Shown in pieces: positions 44,691 to 53,450 of a DNA stretch of 64,000 nucleotides. Source of the stretch: Clostridium bornimense (GTDB lineage: Bacteria > Bacillota > Clostridia > Clostridiales > Clostridiaceae); contig NZ_JAHLOD010000006.1 of NCBI RefSeq assembly GCF_018917145.1, positions 1 to 64,000 on the forward strand. Reading direction: 5' to 3'. Below the pieces are notes generated by a model. That model saw only the letters and a list, made by a program, of their open reading frames with translations. It made no database searches and was not told the DNA's origin. How positions within the stretch are numbered: position 1 is the first letter of the stretch; each line of letters starts with the position of its first letter. The position numbers and the translations under genes were made by a program.

Positions 44691-45051
44691 CCTTTAACAT
44701 ATTTTTATATTTATAAATATATAAATTTTCAATTTAACTCTCTACATATGTTATATTAATTACAACGGTTTTTTCTAATAGATTTATGATTCTTATTTTA
44801 GAACTTTTTACCTTATAATTATACATCATATTACATTTTTCTTATGCTCTTTTATGTCGAAGATATACTTTTTATCATATATAAATTTTTTCACTCTTTG
44901 TTCTATATCTTAAAGTTCATTAAAAATAGTAGAGAAATACTAAATCATTTTTAATATAAATAAAAAATACCTATATGAATTAATGACCATATAGGTATTT
45001 AAATACTAATCTAAATATTCTAAAAAAATTGTATGTATTTTTAAATTTATT
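44691..45051. other. AT-rich intergenic gap
   Basis: 361 bp with no gene that I can support. It holds the terminator of hydF at 44965-45000 and, on the other side, presumably the promoter of the WXG100 unit. Confidence 0.5.
44965..45000 (-). terminator. hydEF terminator
   Basis: AAATACCTATATG and CATATAGGTATTT form a 13-bp perfect stem with a 10-nt loop. On the minus strand a T run follows. Confidence 0.8.
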
Positions 45052-46239
45052 TTATTTAAAAATATCTATAGCTCTATCTAATATTCCTGTCAAATAGGCT
45101 AAAATTAATCCATAATTAGTTATAGGTATATTTTCTTTGTTGCACCTCTTAATTCTATTTAATATAGTTTTCCTATTTATCATACAACCACCACAATGTA
45201 TTATAAGATCATATTCTTTTATCGTCTCTGGAAAATCATGAAAAATACTTATATCATAATGTAGTTTCTCTCCTACATACTTATCAAGTAATGTTGGTAT
45301 TTTAACTCTACCTATGTCTTCATGAGATATATTATGAGTACAACTTTCACAGATTAAAATCTTTGAATTTTTATTAAGATTTTTTATTGCTTTTACTCCT
45401 TCCATATATGACTTTATATCCCCTTTTTGTTTTGCAAATAGTATTGAAAAACTTGTTAACTTCACTTCTTTCGGTATTATATTACTTACTTTTTTAAAAG
45501 CTTGAGAATCTGTAATAACCAAATCAACTTTTTTCAAATCTTGAATTGCCCCTTCTAATTCACTATCTCTTACAATATAACTCTTTATTCCATTATCTAA
45601 TGCATCCCTTATACATTGTACCTGTGGCAATATAAGTCTTCCCTTTGGTGCTTCTGAATCAACTGGTACTACCATTATTATAGTTCCTCCTTCTGGAACT
45701 AATCCTCCTAATAAAGATACTTCTTCTTCACCCTCGCTTATCTTTGTTATAATATCATCTTTTAACTTATCTATTCCTTCTCCAGAATACGTAGATATTA
45801 ATTTTGATTCTTTATATTTATCTATAATAGTATTTTTTTTATAACTATCAACGGTATCAATCTTATTTATCACTAATATATAAGGGATATCTAAATCATT
45901 AAACTTTCTTTTCATTTTGTCATACTGTATAAAATCCATATCATTTATATCCATGACATAAATGGCTATATCAGTTCTTTTTAAAATCTCTAAAGTTCTT
46001 TTCTCACGCATTTTCCCTAAGCTGCTATTATCTCCAAGTCCTGCTGTATCTATAAATAAAACAGATCCTACTGGAATCATTTCAGAAGCTTTTGACACTG
46101 GATCTGTAGTGGTACCCTCCTTTTCAGAAACCAATGAAATATTTTGACCCAGTATAGCATTTATCAGCGATGACTTTCCCGCATTAGTTTTTCCATAAAT
46201 TACAATATGTTTTCTATTAGCATTTGGTGTTTTTTCCAT
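45052..46239 (-). CDS. hydF: [FeFe]-hydrogenase H-cluster maturation GTPase
   Basis: A 395-residue protein that carries the diiron precursor to apo-hydrogenase. The N-terminal GTPase has GKTNAGKSSLINA at about 15-27, the G2/G3 region with DTAGLGD, and NKID at about 126. The C-terminal cluster-binding part has CxH (ESCTHNIS) and HCGGC. Follows hydE by 12 bp. Confidence 0.95.
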   Translation of the reverse strand: MEKTPNANRKHIVIYGKTNAGKSSLINAILGQNISLVSEKEGTTTDPVSKASEMIPVGSVLFIDTAGLGDNSSLGKMREKRTLEILKRTDIAIYVMDINDMDFIQYDKMKRKFNDLDIPYILVINKIDTVDSYKKNTIIDKYKESKLISTYSGEGIDKLKDDIITKISEGEEEVSLLGGLVPEGGTIIMVVPVDSEAPKGRLILPQVQCIRDALDNGIKSYIVRDSELEGAIQDLKKVDLVITDSQAFKKVSNIIPKEVKLTSFSILFAKQKGDIKSYMEGVKAIKNLNKNSKILICESCTHNISHEDIGRVKIPTLLDKYVGEKLHYDISIFHDFPETIKEYDLIIHCGGCMINRKTILNRIKRCNKENIPITNYGLILAYLTGILDRAIDIFK

Positions 46240-46251
46240 TATTCTTCCCCC

Positions 46252-47310
46252 TTAACGCCTTATCCAATTCAAACTATCTCCTCGCCCTAAATCTATCTCA
46301 AAGCCTATACTATTTATTCTTTTTTCTATACAGCATCTACACTCTGCTGCCTCATCACCTGTACATATTTTATTATTATACAAAGAGTATTTATCTCTAA
46401 CACTTATAGGTGATAGATTAGGCATAACTACATTAGCACCTGCTTTTATTCCCATCTCTCTCCCCTTATTACTTATAGTTCCTAATGCTGTAGTAGCTGG
46501 TAAAAGCACATCTGGTAGTAGTAATCTTATAATCGCTAACATAGTTATAACATCCTTTAATTCCCCTTGTTTCTCCAATTTAAACGGTGTATCTTTATGA
46601 GGTATAAAAGGACCTATTCCACACATATGTGGCCTTAACTCTTTTAAAAACAATAAATCCTCTACAAGATCTTCCTTTGTCTGACCTGGAAGTCCTATCA
46701 TAAAGCCAGCTCCTATCTGATATCCAATCTCTTTTAAATTCCACAAACACTTAATTCTGTTATCATAATCTCCATCAGGATGTAACTTTTCGTACAACCT
46801 TCTAGATGCTGTCTCATGTCTTAACAAGTATCTATCTGCTCCGGCTTCATACATCTTTTTATAAGACTCATAACTTCTTTCTCCTATTGATAGAGTAATT
46901 GCATCATTAGGATATATAGTTTTAATAGCTCTTATTATTTCTATCATTTTCTCGTCATTAAAGTAAGGATCTTCTCCACCTTGTAGGAGATAAGTACTAT
47001 ACCCCAACTCCTTTCCAGTTTTAACACACTTAATTATTTCTTCTTTTGTTAATCTATATCTTTCTAAGTTTTTATTTGAAGCTCTAATTCCGCAATACCT
47101 ACATTTTTTTTTGCAATAATTAGTAAATTCAATAAGTCCTCTTATATATACTTTATTCCCATAACGTTCTTTTCTTGTCCTATCAGCAGCTTCCACTAAT
47201 ATCTCTTTATCTTCATCTTTCATTTCATATAATAAATAAATAAGTTCATCTTTACTTAAGTTATTATATTTGTATAACTTTTTAATTTCTTCCCGTACCC
47301 CGCTTCTCAT
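46252..47310 (-). CDS. hydE: [FeFe]-hydrogenase maturation radical SAM protein
   Basis: A 352-residue radical SAM enzyme. CKKKCRYCGIR (CxxxCxxC) is at about 66-76, near-BioB-like ILQGGEDPY follows, and the C-terminus has accessory Cys in CTGDEAAECRCC. Needed to build the diiron subcluster of [FeFe]-hydrogenase with HydG and HydF. hydG and the hydrogenase itself are not in this window. Confidence 0.93.
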   Translation of the reverse strand: MRSGVREEIKKLYKYNNLSKDELIYLLYEMKDEDKEILVEAADRTRKERYGNKVYIRGLIEFTNYCKKKCRYCGIRASNKNLERYRLTKEEIIKCVKTGKELGYSTYLLQGGEDPYFNDEKMIEIIRAIKTIYPNDAITLSIGERSYESYKKMYEAGADRYLLRHETASRRLYEKLHPDGDYDNRIKCLWNLKEIGYQIGAGFMIGLPGQTKEDLVEDLLFLKELRPHMCGIGPFIPHKDTPFKLEKQGELKDVITMLAIIRLLLPDVLLPATTALGTISNKGREMGIKAGANVVMPNLSPISVRDKYSLYNNKICTGDEAAECRCCIEKRINSIGFEIDLGRGDSLNWIRR

Positions 47311-47337
47311 TTCCCCTCCAAATAAATATATAAATTA

Positions 47338-47379
47338 AAGAGGCTGTTGTACAAAATACTTTTATACTACAGACTCTTT
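47338..47379 (-). terminator. Probable terminator upstream of hydE
   Basis: AAAGAGGCTGTTGTA and TACTACAGACTCTTT pair with two mismatches, past the end of the DUF3867 gene. The T run is weak. Confidence 0.5.
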
Positions 47380-47392
47380 TCAATATTAATTA

Positions 47393-47953
47393 TTAATACT
47401 CATATGTTTTTACATTTTCAAATATAGATACATTAATTTTATTATCTGAATAAAGTTTTTTATATGAACATATAAATTCATTTAATTCATTATCATACAA
47501 ATTTACTTTTCCTTCTGATTTTATTATCATTTCTGTATCCTTTAATAAAATATCTAAATTATTCTTTTCATTAGATATCTTATATGTAGTATATGTAGCA
47601 TTACTTATTCCTGCTTTATATTTCTCTGTAAATCCTAAATTTTTTCTTGCCATCTCATAATCAAAGTCATTATCCAAAGATGGCAAATCAACTCCCATAG
47701 TTTTAAGTTGATTTCTTATATCTTCACTATCTATTCCATATCTTGATAACATTTCATTTTGAATATTTAAAAATTTCTCTTGTGATATATTATTATTTAC
47801 CATATACTCATTAATCTTGCTATATAAGTCTGACATTGTAATAGATCCTTGTGATAAAGAATAATATAAATCATAAATATAGTTTTCAAATTGATTAACA
47901 TCTTCATCTCTTGCTTTATTCTTTGCTTTATTAAAATCAATAATATCTGTCAC
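47393..47953 (-). CDS. DUF3867 family protein
   Basis: A 186-residue cytoplasmic protein. VTDIIDFNKAKNKARDEDV starts it, and the middle (SLSQGSITMSDLYSKINEYM) is helical; the last third looks beta-rich. It resembles the clostridial DUF3867 family, of unknown function. The start is a GTG at 47951-47953 with GGGGAG 8 nt upstream; a longer frame begins 54 bp earlier. Monocistronic. Confidence 0.7.
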   Translation of the reverse strand: MTDIIDFNKAKNKARDEDVNQFENYIYDLYYSLSQGSITMSDLYSKINEYMVNNNISQEKFLNIQNEMLSRYGIDSEDIRNQLKTMGVDLPSLDNDFDYEMARKNLGFTEKYKAGISNATYTTYKISNEKNNLDILLKDTEMIIKSEGKVNLYDNELNEFICSYKKLYSDNKINVSIFENVKTYEY

Positions 47954-48052
47954 TCTGAATTCTCCCCTTTCAATAAATACTTCTATGTATAGCTTACTAA
48001 ATATCATAATCTTTATGCAATAGATTTATTATATATTTATAATTTATTAATT

Positions 48053-48091
48053 AAAAAGAGCTGCTACATTTTTCATGTAAACAGCTCCTTT
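48053..48091 (-). terminator. Terminator of the glnA-ANTAR unit
   Basis: AAAGAGCTGCTACAT and ATGTAAACAGCTCCTTT form a long stem; on the minus strand TTTTT follows. Confidence 0.8.
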
Positions 48092-48117
48092 ACTATAAAC
48101 TCTTTATACTCAAAACT

Positions 48118-48672
48118 TTAACTCTCTAAAATTTCATTAGCTACTACAACCATTTTTCTTCCTGTATCCATACTACACTTTTGTATATGTTTAAAAGCTT
48201 CTTGTTCTGTATATCCATTAATACTCATCAGTTTTCCTTTAGCTTTTTCAATCACTTTTCTATCTTCAATTGTATGTTCTAATTTTTCCACTTGTTCTTT
48301 AAGCTTTAATATTGTTCTTCTAGTTTGTAAAACTAAATCTACAGCATTCAATAATATAGTAGGTGTTATAGGGTTACTTATACAAAAAATATCCATATCT
48401 TCTTGTACATATGAACGATAAGGTTCATTTACAACAGCTAAAAAGCTACTAATCTCCATTAAAGAGTCATATATATCAATTATTGTCATGTCAGGTAATT
48501 TATAACCAAGTATGATTAAATCAGGACAATACTGATGGGCACACCTTATAAGTTCATTTCCCGAAATACATACAGCCAAAACATCATATCCACTATCGCT
48601 TAAGATTTTTTTAACCTTTTTGCTTGTTTCAACATTGCTTAATGCTACTATTACCCCTTTTTGAACACTCAT
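48118..48672 (-). CDS. ANTAR-domain antiterminator with a degenerate receiver
   Basis: A 184-residue protein. Residues 1-118 form a receiver-like fold, but the phosphoacceptor position is Gly (DLIILGYKLPDM; usually ILDxxLPDM) and the N-terminal acidic pair is missing. A short coiled coil is followed by the ANTAR domain (about 130-182) with KAKGKLMSINGYTEQEAFKHIQ. ANTAR proteins bind hairpins in nascent RNA and block terminators, often in nitrogen genes. It is 18 bp after glnA. Activity is probably not controlled by phosphorylation. Confidence 0.88.
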   Translation of the reverse strand: MSVQKGVIVALSNVETSKKVKKILSDSGYDVLAVCISGNELIRCAHQYCPDLIILGYKLPDMTIIDIYDSLMEISSFLAVVNEPYRSYVQEDMDIFCISNPITPTILLNAVDLVLQTRRTILKLKEQVEKLEHTIEDRKVIEKAKGKLMSINGYTEQEAFKHIQKCSMDTGRKMVVVANEILES

Positions 48673-48690
48673 AGCAACACCCCTGACATA

Positions 48691-50022
48691 TTAATATTTC
48701 TTTAAATAATTATCAATTTCCCATTGGTGTACCATTGTTCTATAATTATCCCATTCAAATTCTTTAGCTTTTATATATTGATTAAATGTATGATTTCCTA
48801 AAACATTTTTAACAAGTTCATTTTCTTTCATACATTTCACAGCAGCTTCAAGACTTCCTGGTAAACTTTCAATACCTTTTTCTTTTCTTTCTTCTTCAGT
48901 CATTTCAAATATATTTTGCTCGATACTATCTGGTGGTACTAAACCATTTTTTATACCATCTAATCCAGCTGATAATAAACATGCAAGAACTAAATATGGG
49001 TTTGAACTTGGATCTGGACATCTAAGTTCTACTCTTGTACCAGCTCCTCTAGATGCAGGAACTCTTATAAGTGGGCTTCTATTTTTTCCTGACCATGCTA
49101 TATAAACAGGAGCTTCATATCCTGGCACTAACCTCTTGTATGAATTAACTAAAGGATTAGTTATTGCTGCCATACCTTTGATATTTTTCATAATTCCAGC
49201 AATAAAACTATATGCTGTTTTACTTAACCCATTAGGATCATTTTCATCGACAAAAGCATTTTTGCCATCTTTGTTCAATGACATATTCACATGCATCCCT
49301 GAGCCGTTTATTCCAAATACAGGTTTTGGCATAAATGTAGCATGTAACCCATGTCTTTGAGCTATTGTCTTAACTACTAATTTAAAAGTCATTATATTAT
49401 CAGCAGTAATTAAAGCATCATCATATTTAAAATCTATTTCATTTTGACCTTCTGCAACTTCATGATGAGATGCCTCAATATCAAATCCCATTTCCTCTAA
49501 TACAAGTGTCATATCTCTTCTTGCATTTTCCCCCATATCAGTAGGCCCTAAATCAAAATAACCAGCTTCATCTTGTGGTTCTAAAGTTGGATTTCCATTT
49601 TCATCTGTCTTAAATAAGAAAAATTCACACTCTGGTCCTACATTCATTGTATAACCAAGCTCTTCTGCTTCTTTTAAAACCTTTTTAAGAATATTTCTAG
49701 GATCCCCTTCAAAAGGAGTTCCATCTGGTCTATAAATATCACAAATTAATCTTGCAACTTTACCTTGTTGTGGTCTCCATGGAAATATTTGAAAGCTATC
49801 TAAGTCTGGTCTTAAATACATATCAGATTCTTCAATTCTTACAAAGCCTTCAATGGATGATCCATCAAACATACATTGATTGTTTAAAGCTTTTTCTAAT
49901 TGACTATTAGTTATTGCTATATTTTTTAATACTCCAAAAATATCTGTAAATTGCAATCTTATAAATTTAACACCATTTTCTTCAACTAATCTTAATATAT
50001 CTTCTTTACTATATTTTGACAT
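48691..50022 (-). CDS. glnA: Glutamine synthetase (type I)
   Basis: A 443-residue enzyme that makes glutamine from glutamate, ammonia and [46 protein letters not shown] and the catalytic [14 protein letters not shown] are all present. The length is that of the GSI-alpha subgroup. Two starts are close: the ATG at 50022 and a GTG 6 bp upstream at 50028; both suit the AAGGGGG. A terminator lies just upstream, inside the leader. Confidence 0.95.
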   Translation of the reverse strand: MSKYSKEDILRLVEENGVKFIRLQFTDIFGVLKNIAITNSQLEKALNNQCMFDGSSIEGFVRIEESDMYLRPDLDSFQIFPWRPQQGKVARLICDIYRPDGTPFEGDPRNILKKVLKEAEELGYTMNVGPECEFFLFKTDENGNPTLEPQDEAGYFDLGPTDMGENARRDMTLVLEEMGFDIEASHHEVAEGQNEIDFKYDDALITADNIMTFKLVVKTIAQRHGLHATFMPKPVFGINGSGMHVNMSLNKDGKNAFVDENDPNGLSKTAYSFIAGIMKNIKGMAAITNPLVNSYKRLVPGYEAPVYIAWSGKNRSPLIRVPASRGAGTRVELRCPDPSSNPYLVLACLLSAGLDGIKNGLVPPDSIEQNIFEMTEEERKEKGIESLPGSLEAAVKCMKENELVKNVLGNHTFNQYIKAKEFEWDNYRTMVHQWEIDNYLKKY

Positions 50023-50054
50023 ACTCACTAAGCCCCCTTAAATTATAATAAAAA

Positions 50055-50084
50055 GGCGTCAATATACATTTAACTATTGACTCC
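50055..50084 (-). terminator. Terminator in the glnA leader
   Basis: GGCGTCAATA and TATTGACTCC pair with one mismatch and a 10-nt loop. On the minus strand five T bases follow. The hairpin lies between a TTGAAT-17-TATAAT promoter and the glnA start. The leader is about 80 nt. Confidence 0.75.
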
Positions 50085-50108
50085 TCTTTTTATTTCTATA
50101 TTACTATG

Positions 50109-50137
50109 ATTATAACTAAAAACAATTTTTTATTCAA
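50109..50137 (-). promoter_or_regulatory. glnA promoter
   Basis: On the minus strand TTGAAT (50132-50137) and TATAAT (50109-50114) are spaced by 17 bp. The predicted start of transcription is about 50102, upstream of the terminator. Confidence 0.6.
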
Positions 50138-50152
50138 TAACTCTTCAATTTA

Positions 50153-50509
50153 TTATTTATCTTGTAGTGCTGCTATACCAGATTCACCGGTTCTGATCTT
50201 TATTACATTTGAAACATCATATATGAATATCTTACCATCACCGATTTTACCAGTTCTTAATACTTTTTGAGCTACTTCAACAACCTTTTCCACCGGTACT
50301 TCTGAAACAACAATTTCGATCTTCAATTTAGGTATTAATTTTGTTTCCATCGGTACACCTCTGTAGTATTGTGTATCACCTTTTTGTATACCACAACCTA
50401 ATACTTGAGTTACTGTCATACCAGTAACACCTATCTTTCCTAATTCTTCTTTAAGCTCTTCAAAATTATTTTTTCTGGTAACTATATCAATTTTTGTTAT
50501 CTTGTCCAT
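50153..50509 (-). CDS. glnK: Nitrogen regulatory protein P-II
   Basis: A 118-residue trimeric signal protein sensing ATP/ADP and 2-oxoglutarate. The T-loop reads KGDTQYYRGVPMETKLIPK, with a Tyr at the usual uridylylation position, and the B-loop reads TGKIGDGKIFIYDV. Adjacent to amt, which a GlnK would block by T-loop insertion. The start at 50509 follows AGAGGTG. Confidence 0.93.
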   Translation of the reverse strand: MDKITKIDIVTRKNNFEELKEELGKIGVTGMTVTQVLGCGIQKGDTQYYRGVPMETKLIPKLKIEIVVSEVPVEKVVEVAQKVLRTGKIGDGKIFIYDVSNVIKIRTGESGIAALQDK

Positions 50510-50544
50510 ATTATCCACCTCTTTGCAATTTCCTCACAATAAAA

Positions 50545-51786
50545 TTATATATTAATATCAGAACTTACGAAATCTGCATAACTACTTTCAAGACCGTGTT
50601 CTTCAATATCAAGACCTCTTATTTCTTCTTCCCTACTAACTCTTAATCCTATTGTAGCTTTTATTGTTTTAAATAGAACAAGTGCTGTACAAATTGACCA
50701 TGCTGCTACTGTAATAACTCCTAATAGTTGAACTAAAAAATACTTAAATCCACCACCATAGAATAATCCGCCTTTTGTTGCAAATAATCCTACAGCTAAT
50801 GTTCCCCAAACACCACATAAGCAATGCACTCCAATAGCTCCAACTGGATCATCAACTTTTAATACTTTATCAACAAATTCAATACCAAATACTACTACAA
50901 AACCTGCAATAACACCTATTATAATTGCACCTGGAATTGATACTGCATCACAACCTGCTGTTATTCCAACTAATCCTGCAAGTACACCATTTAATGTCAT
51001 ACTTACATCAGGTTTTTTATAACGAACCCATGTAATAAACATTGTTGAAACAGCTGCTGCTGATGCTGCTAGGGCAGTAGTCATTATAACAAGAGCATTT
51101 AACTTTGTATTTGTAGCACTTAATGATGAACCTGGGTTAAAACCGAACCATCCCATAAATAAGATAAATACTCCTAGTGCTCCTAATGTTAAACTATGTC
51201 CTGGTATTGCATTTGGCTTTCCATCTTTTCCATATTTACCTATTCTAGGTCCTAGAATTGATGCTCCTATTAATGAACACCATCCACCAACGGAATGAAC
51301 TGCTGTTGATCCTGCAAAATCATGGAATCCTAATTGTGCAAGCCATCCGCCTCCCCAGATCCAGTGACCTGATATTGGATAAATAACTGCACTAATTACA
51401 AAACTATAAATAAGATATGCACTAAACTTAGTTCTTTCAGCCATAGCACCTGATACTATAGTAGCTGATGTTGCACAGAACACAACTTGGAAAAACATAA
51501 ATGCATTAGGTTCTATTCCATTTCCTACATCTCCTCCACCTAAAAACATTGATGTTCCTATAAGTCCATGAAATGAATGTCCAAACATAAGACCAAATCC
51601 AAGAATCCAATAAATTATTGATCCCAAAGCAAAATCCATAAGATTTTTCATTATTATATTTCCTGCATTTTTTGCTCTAGTAAAACCTGTTTCTACCATA
51701 GCAAAACCCGCTTGCATCCAAAATACTAATATACCTCCAAGTACAACCCATAAGGTATCTAATGTCATTTTTAAATCAAAGTCCAC
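50545..51786 (-). CDS. amt: Ammonium transporter
   Basis: A 413-residue membrane channel of the Amt/Rh family with about 11 helices. DFAGSTAVHSVGG and IGVHCLCGVWGTLAVG hold the twin histidines of the pore. The C-terminal cytosolic tail would meet P-II. First gene of the amt-glnK unit, 35 bp before glnK. Confidence 0.95.
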   Translation of the reverse strand: MDFDLKMTLDTLWVVLGGILVFWMQAGFAMVETGFTRAKNAGNIIMKNLMDFALGSIIYWILGFGLMFGHSFHGLIGTSMFLGGGDVGNGIEPNAFMFFQVVFCATSATIVSGAMAERTKFSAYLIYSFVISAVIYPISGHWIWGGGWLAQLGFHDFAGSTAVHSVGGWCSLIGASILGPRIGKYGKDGKPNAIPGHSLTLGALGVFILFMGWFGFNPGSSLSATNTKLNALVIMTTALAASAAAVSTMFITWVRYKKPDVSMTLNGVLAGLVGITAGCDAVSIPGAIIIGVIAGFVVVFGIEFVDKVLKVDDPVGAIGVHCLCGVWGTLAVGLFATKGGLFYGGGFKYFLVQLLGVITVAAWSICTALVLFKTIKATIGLRVSREEEIRGLDIEEHGLESSYADFVSSDINI

Positions 51787-51872
51787 AAATAAAACCCCCT
51801 ATAAATAAAATGTTATGAGTTCTTATTCCAATAATATCTCTGCAGAAAATATATATATAGAAAAATAAAAAA

Positions 51873-51904
51873 GGTCAAAAAAACTCTTTCGAATTTTTTT
51901 GACC
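51873..51904 (-). terminator. Terminator in the amt leader
   Basis: GGTCAAAAAAA and TTTTTTTGACC form an 11-bp perfect stem. The tip TTC-GAAA-GAG can close as a GAAA tetraloop. On the minus strand a T run follows. It lies between the perfect promoter at 51938-51966 and the amt start. Confidence 0.8.
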
Positions 51905-51937
51905 TCATTGTCAACAAGTATTTTTTACTATATAAAC

Positions 51938-51966
51938 ATTATATTTACACTTTAATACATTGTCAA
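51938..51966 (-). promoter_or_regulatory. Consensus sigma-A promoter of amt
   Basis: On the minus strand TTGACA (51961-51966), a 17-bp spacer and TATAAT (51938-51943) give a perfect consensus. The leader would be about 145 nt. Confidence 0.85.
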
Positions 51967-52006
51967 TAGTTTTTTGTAATATAATTATATATACTAATAA
52001 ACTTCA

Positions 52007-52363
52007 CTACTTTTTGTCCTTATTAAAAAACATTTTACTAATTATACCTACTACTTCTTTAACAAAATCTATTTGTGAAGTAAAGTTTTCTTTAGCTACA
52101 ATTAAATCTGCTGTAGTCTCTGTAACCGCAGCTGAAACATCTTTCAACTCTCCTGAAATTTCTACTACATTTTCAGTAATAGTTGGTAACCCTTCTAGAG
52201 TAGAATCTATGTTTTCTTTATTTTTATTGATGATAGCGCCAATGTTAGAAACTACTTTTATTAGTTTCACTGCAAGAATTATTAATAAAATTAATAATGC
52301 TATACCTAATAAAGATAATATTGTTCCAAATACAAAATAAACAGCTGAAAGGTCTATGTACAT
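52007..52363 (-). CDS. DUF948-like membrane protein
   Basis: A 118-residue protein with one hydrophobic helix at about 8-32, then a long amphipathic helix with KVVSNIGAIINKNKENIDSTL, coiled-coil-like. Typical of DUF948, general stress-linked in Bacillus. 1 bp after the YtxH-like gene, so a two-gene unit. Confidence 0.78.
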   Translation of the reverse strand: MYIDLSAVYFVFGTILSLLGIALLILLIILAVKLIKVVSNIGAIINKNKENIDSTLEGLPTITENVVEISGELKDVSAAVTETTADLIVAKENFTSQIDFVKEVVGIISKMFFNKDKK

Positions 52364-52364
52364 T

Positions 52365-52727
52365 CTATTCTACATCCTTTCTTTCTTCACTTTCTACATT
52401 ATTTTCTTCTAAAAGTGTAGTTTCATTTTGTACTTCATCTTTTTTTGAGAAAGTTTTCTTTAAATTTTCTTTGCTACTATTAATCTTATCTCCAAAAGAA
52501 CCTTTAGTTTCTTTCACTTTTTCACTTACACTATTTGCAACTTGTTTAGACTTTTCGCCTATAACTTTTCTAGTATCTTTTCCACTCTTTGGTGCAAATA
52601 ATAAAGCACCAATTGCTCCAGCAGTTGCACCAAGAATAACTCCTGTAGTAGCTATCTTAGTGTTTTTAACTTTTTCTTTCTTAGCTTTTTCTTTTCTTTT
52701 TTGTTCTAATAAATCTGATAACTTCAT
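52365..52727 (-). CDS. YtxH domain protein
   Basis: A 120-residue protein. A charged N-terminus is followed by a Gly-rich helix with GVILGATAGAIGALLFAPKSG at about 30-50, the YtxH signature, and a charged coiled-coil-like tail. YtxH and DUF948 genes often pair and are linked to envelope stress. Confidence 0.88.
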   Translation of the reverse strand: MKLSDLLEQKRKEKAKKEKVKNTKIATTGVILGATAGAIGALLFAPKSGKDTRKVIGEKSKQVANSVSEKVKETKGSFGDKINSSKENLKKTFSKKDEVQNETTLLEENNVESEERKDVE

Positions 52728-52889
52728 TATACTTTCTTCCCCCTAAAAATCAGTTTTATATTAATTTTCGTATATTATATCATAGTTTGTCTACTTTTAT
52801 AATATATTTTACTATTCTATTTTAATTTTTTTTATTTTTATAGTATAATTAGAACTAGTTAACAATATTTAAGGAGTATTACAAAACTT

Positions 52890-53447
52890 ATGAATAATAG
52901 ATACATATACTTAGTTTTTTCAAAAACAGGAACTTGGCTATCTAAAATAATACAATTTATAACACAAGATAAATATATACATGTATCATTAAGTTTAGAT
53001 AGCTCCCTGAAAAAAATGTATTCTTTTGGAAGAACAAATCCTAATAACCCTTTTTGTGGAGGATTTGTAGTAGAAGATCTATATTCTGGCGTATATAAAA
53101 AATTTAAAAATAGTACATGCCTTATATATAGAATTCCTATAACAGAAAAACAATACCAATTGTTAGTTAACGAGCTTAATAATTTTATATTAAATAAAAA
53201 TAAGTATCGCTATAACTTTATTGGATTATTTTTTGTTCTTATAAATAAATCTTTCACTCGTAAGAATTTTTACTTTTGCTCTCAATTTGTATCATCAATT
53301 CTTATGAAATCATCTATTTACTCTAGTAATAAAAAAGCTGAATTTCATAAACCACTTGATTTATTATCTATAGATAATAAAGAATTTATCTACGAAGGTC
53401 TTATAAGAAACTATGATTCTAGCACTAAATATATTAATGTTATATAG
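52890..53447 (+). CDS. Permuted papain-like (YiiX/NlpC-P60-like) protein
   Basis: A 185-residue protein without a signal peptide. A His in YIHVSLSLD at about 30-38 and a Cys in NFYFCSQFVSSIL at about 130-142 have the order (His first, Cys after) of the permuted papain-fold family, as in YiiX/YebB-type proteins. The RNA for it begins near a TATAAT at 52844-52849. Function: amidase, thioesterase or peptidase, undecided. It is flanked by a full copy of the intergenic repeat. Confidence 0.68.
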   Translation: MNNRYIYLVFSKTGTWLSKIIQFITQDKYIHVSLSLDSSLKKMYSFGRTNPNNPFCGGFVVEDLYSGVYKKFKNSTCLIYRIPITEKQYQLLVNELNNFILNKNKYRYNFIGLFFVLINKSFTRKNFYFCSQFVSSILMKSSIYSSNKKAEFHKPLDLLSIDNKEFIYEGLIRNYDSSTKYINVI

Positions 53448-53450
53448 TTA

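Noticed and set aside
44691-45051. A gene in the gap between hydF and the WXG100 unit
   Set aside because: No open frame with a ribosome binding site; AT-rich with one terminator.
50055-50084. Canonical two-hairpin ANTAR target with hexaloops in the glnA leader
   Set aside because: Only one hairpin with a 10-nt loop is seen, so the known motif cannot be claimed; only the terminator and its position are reported.
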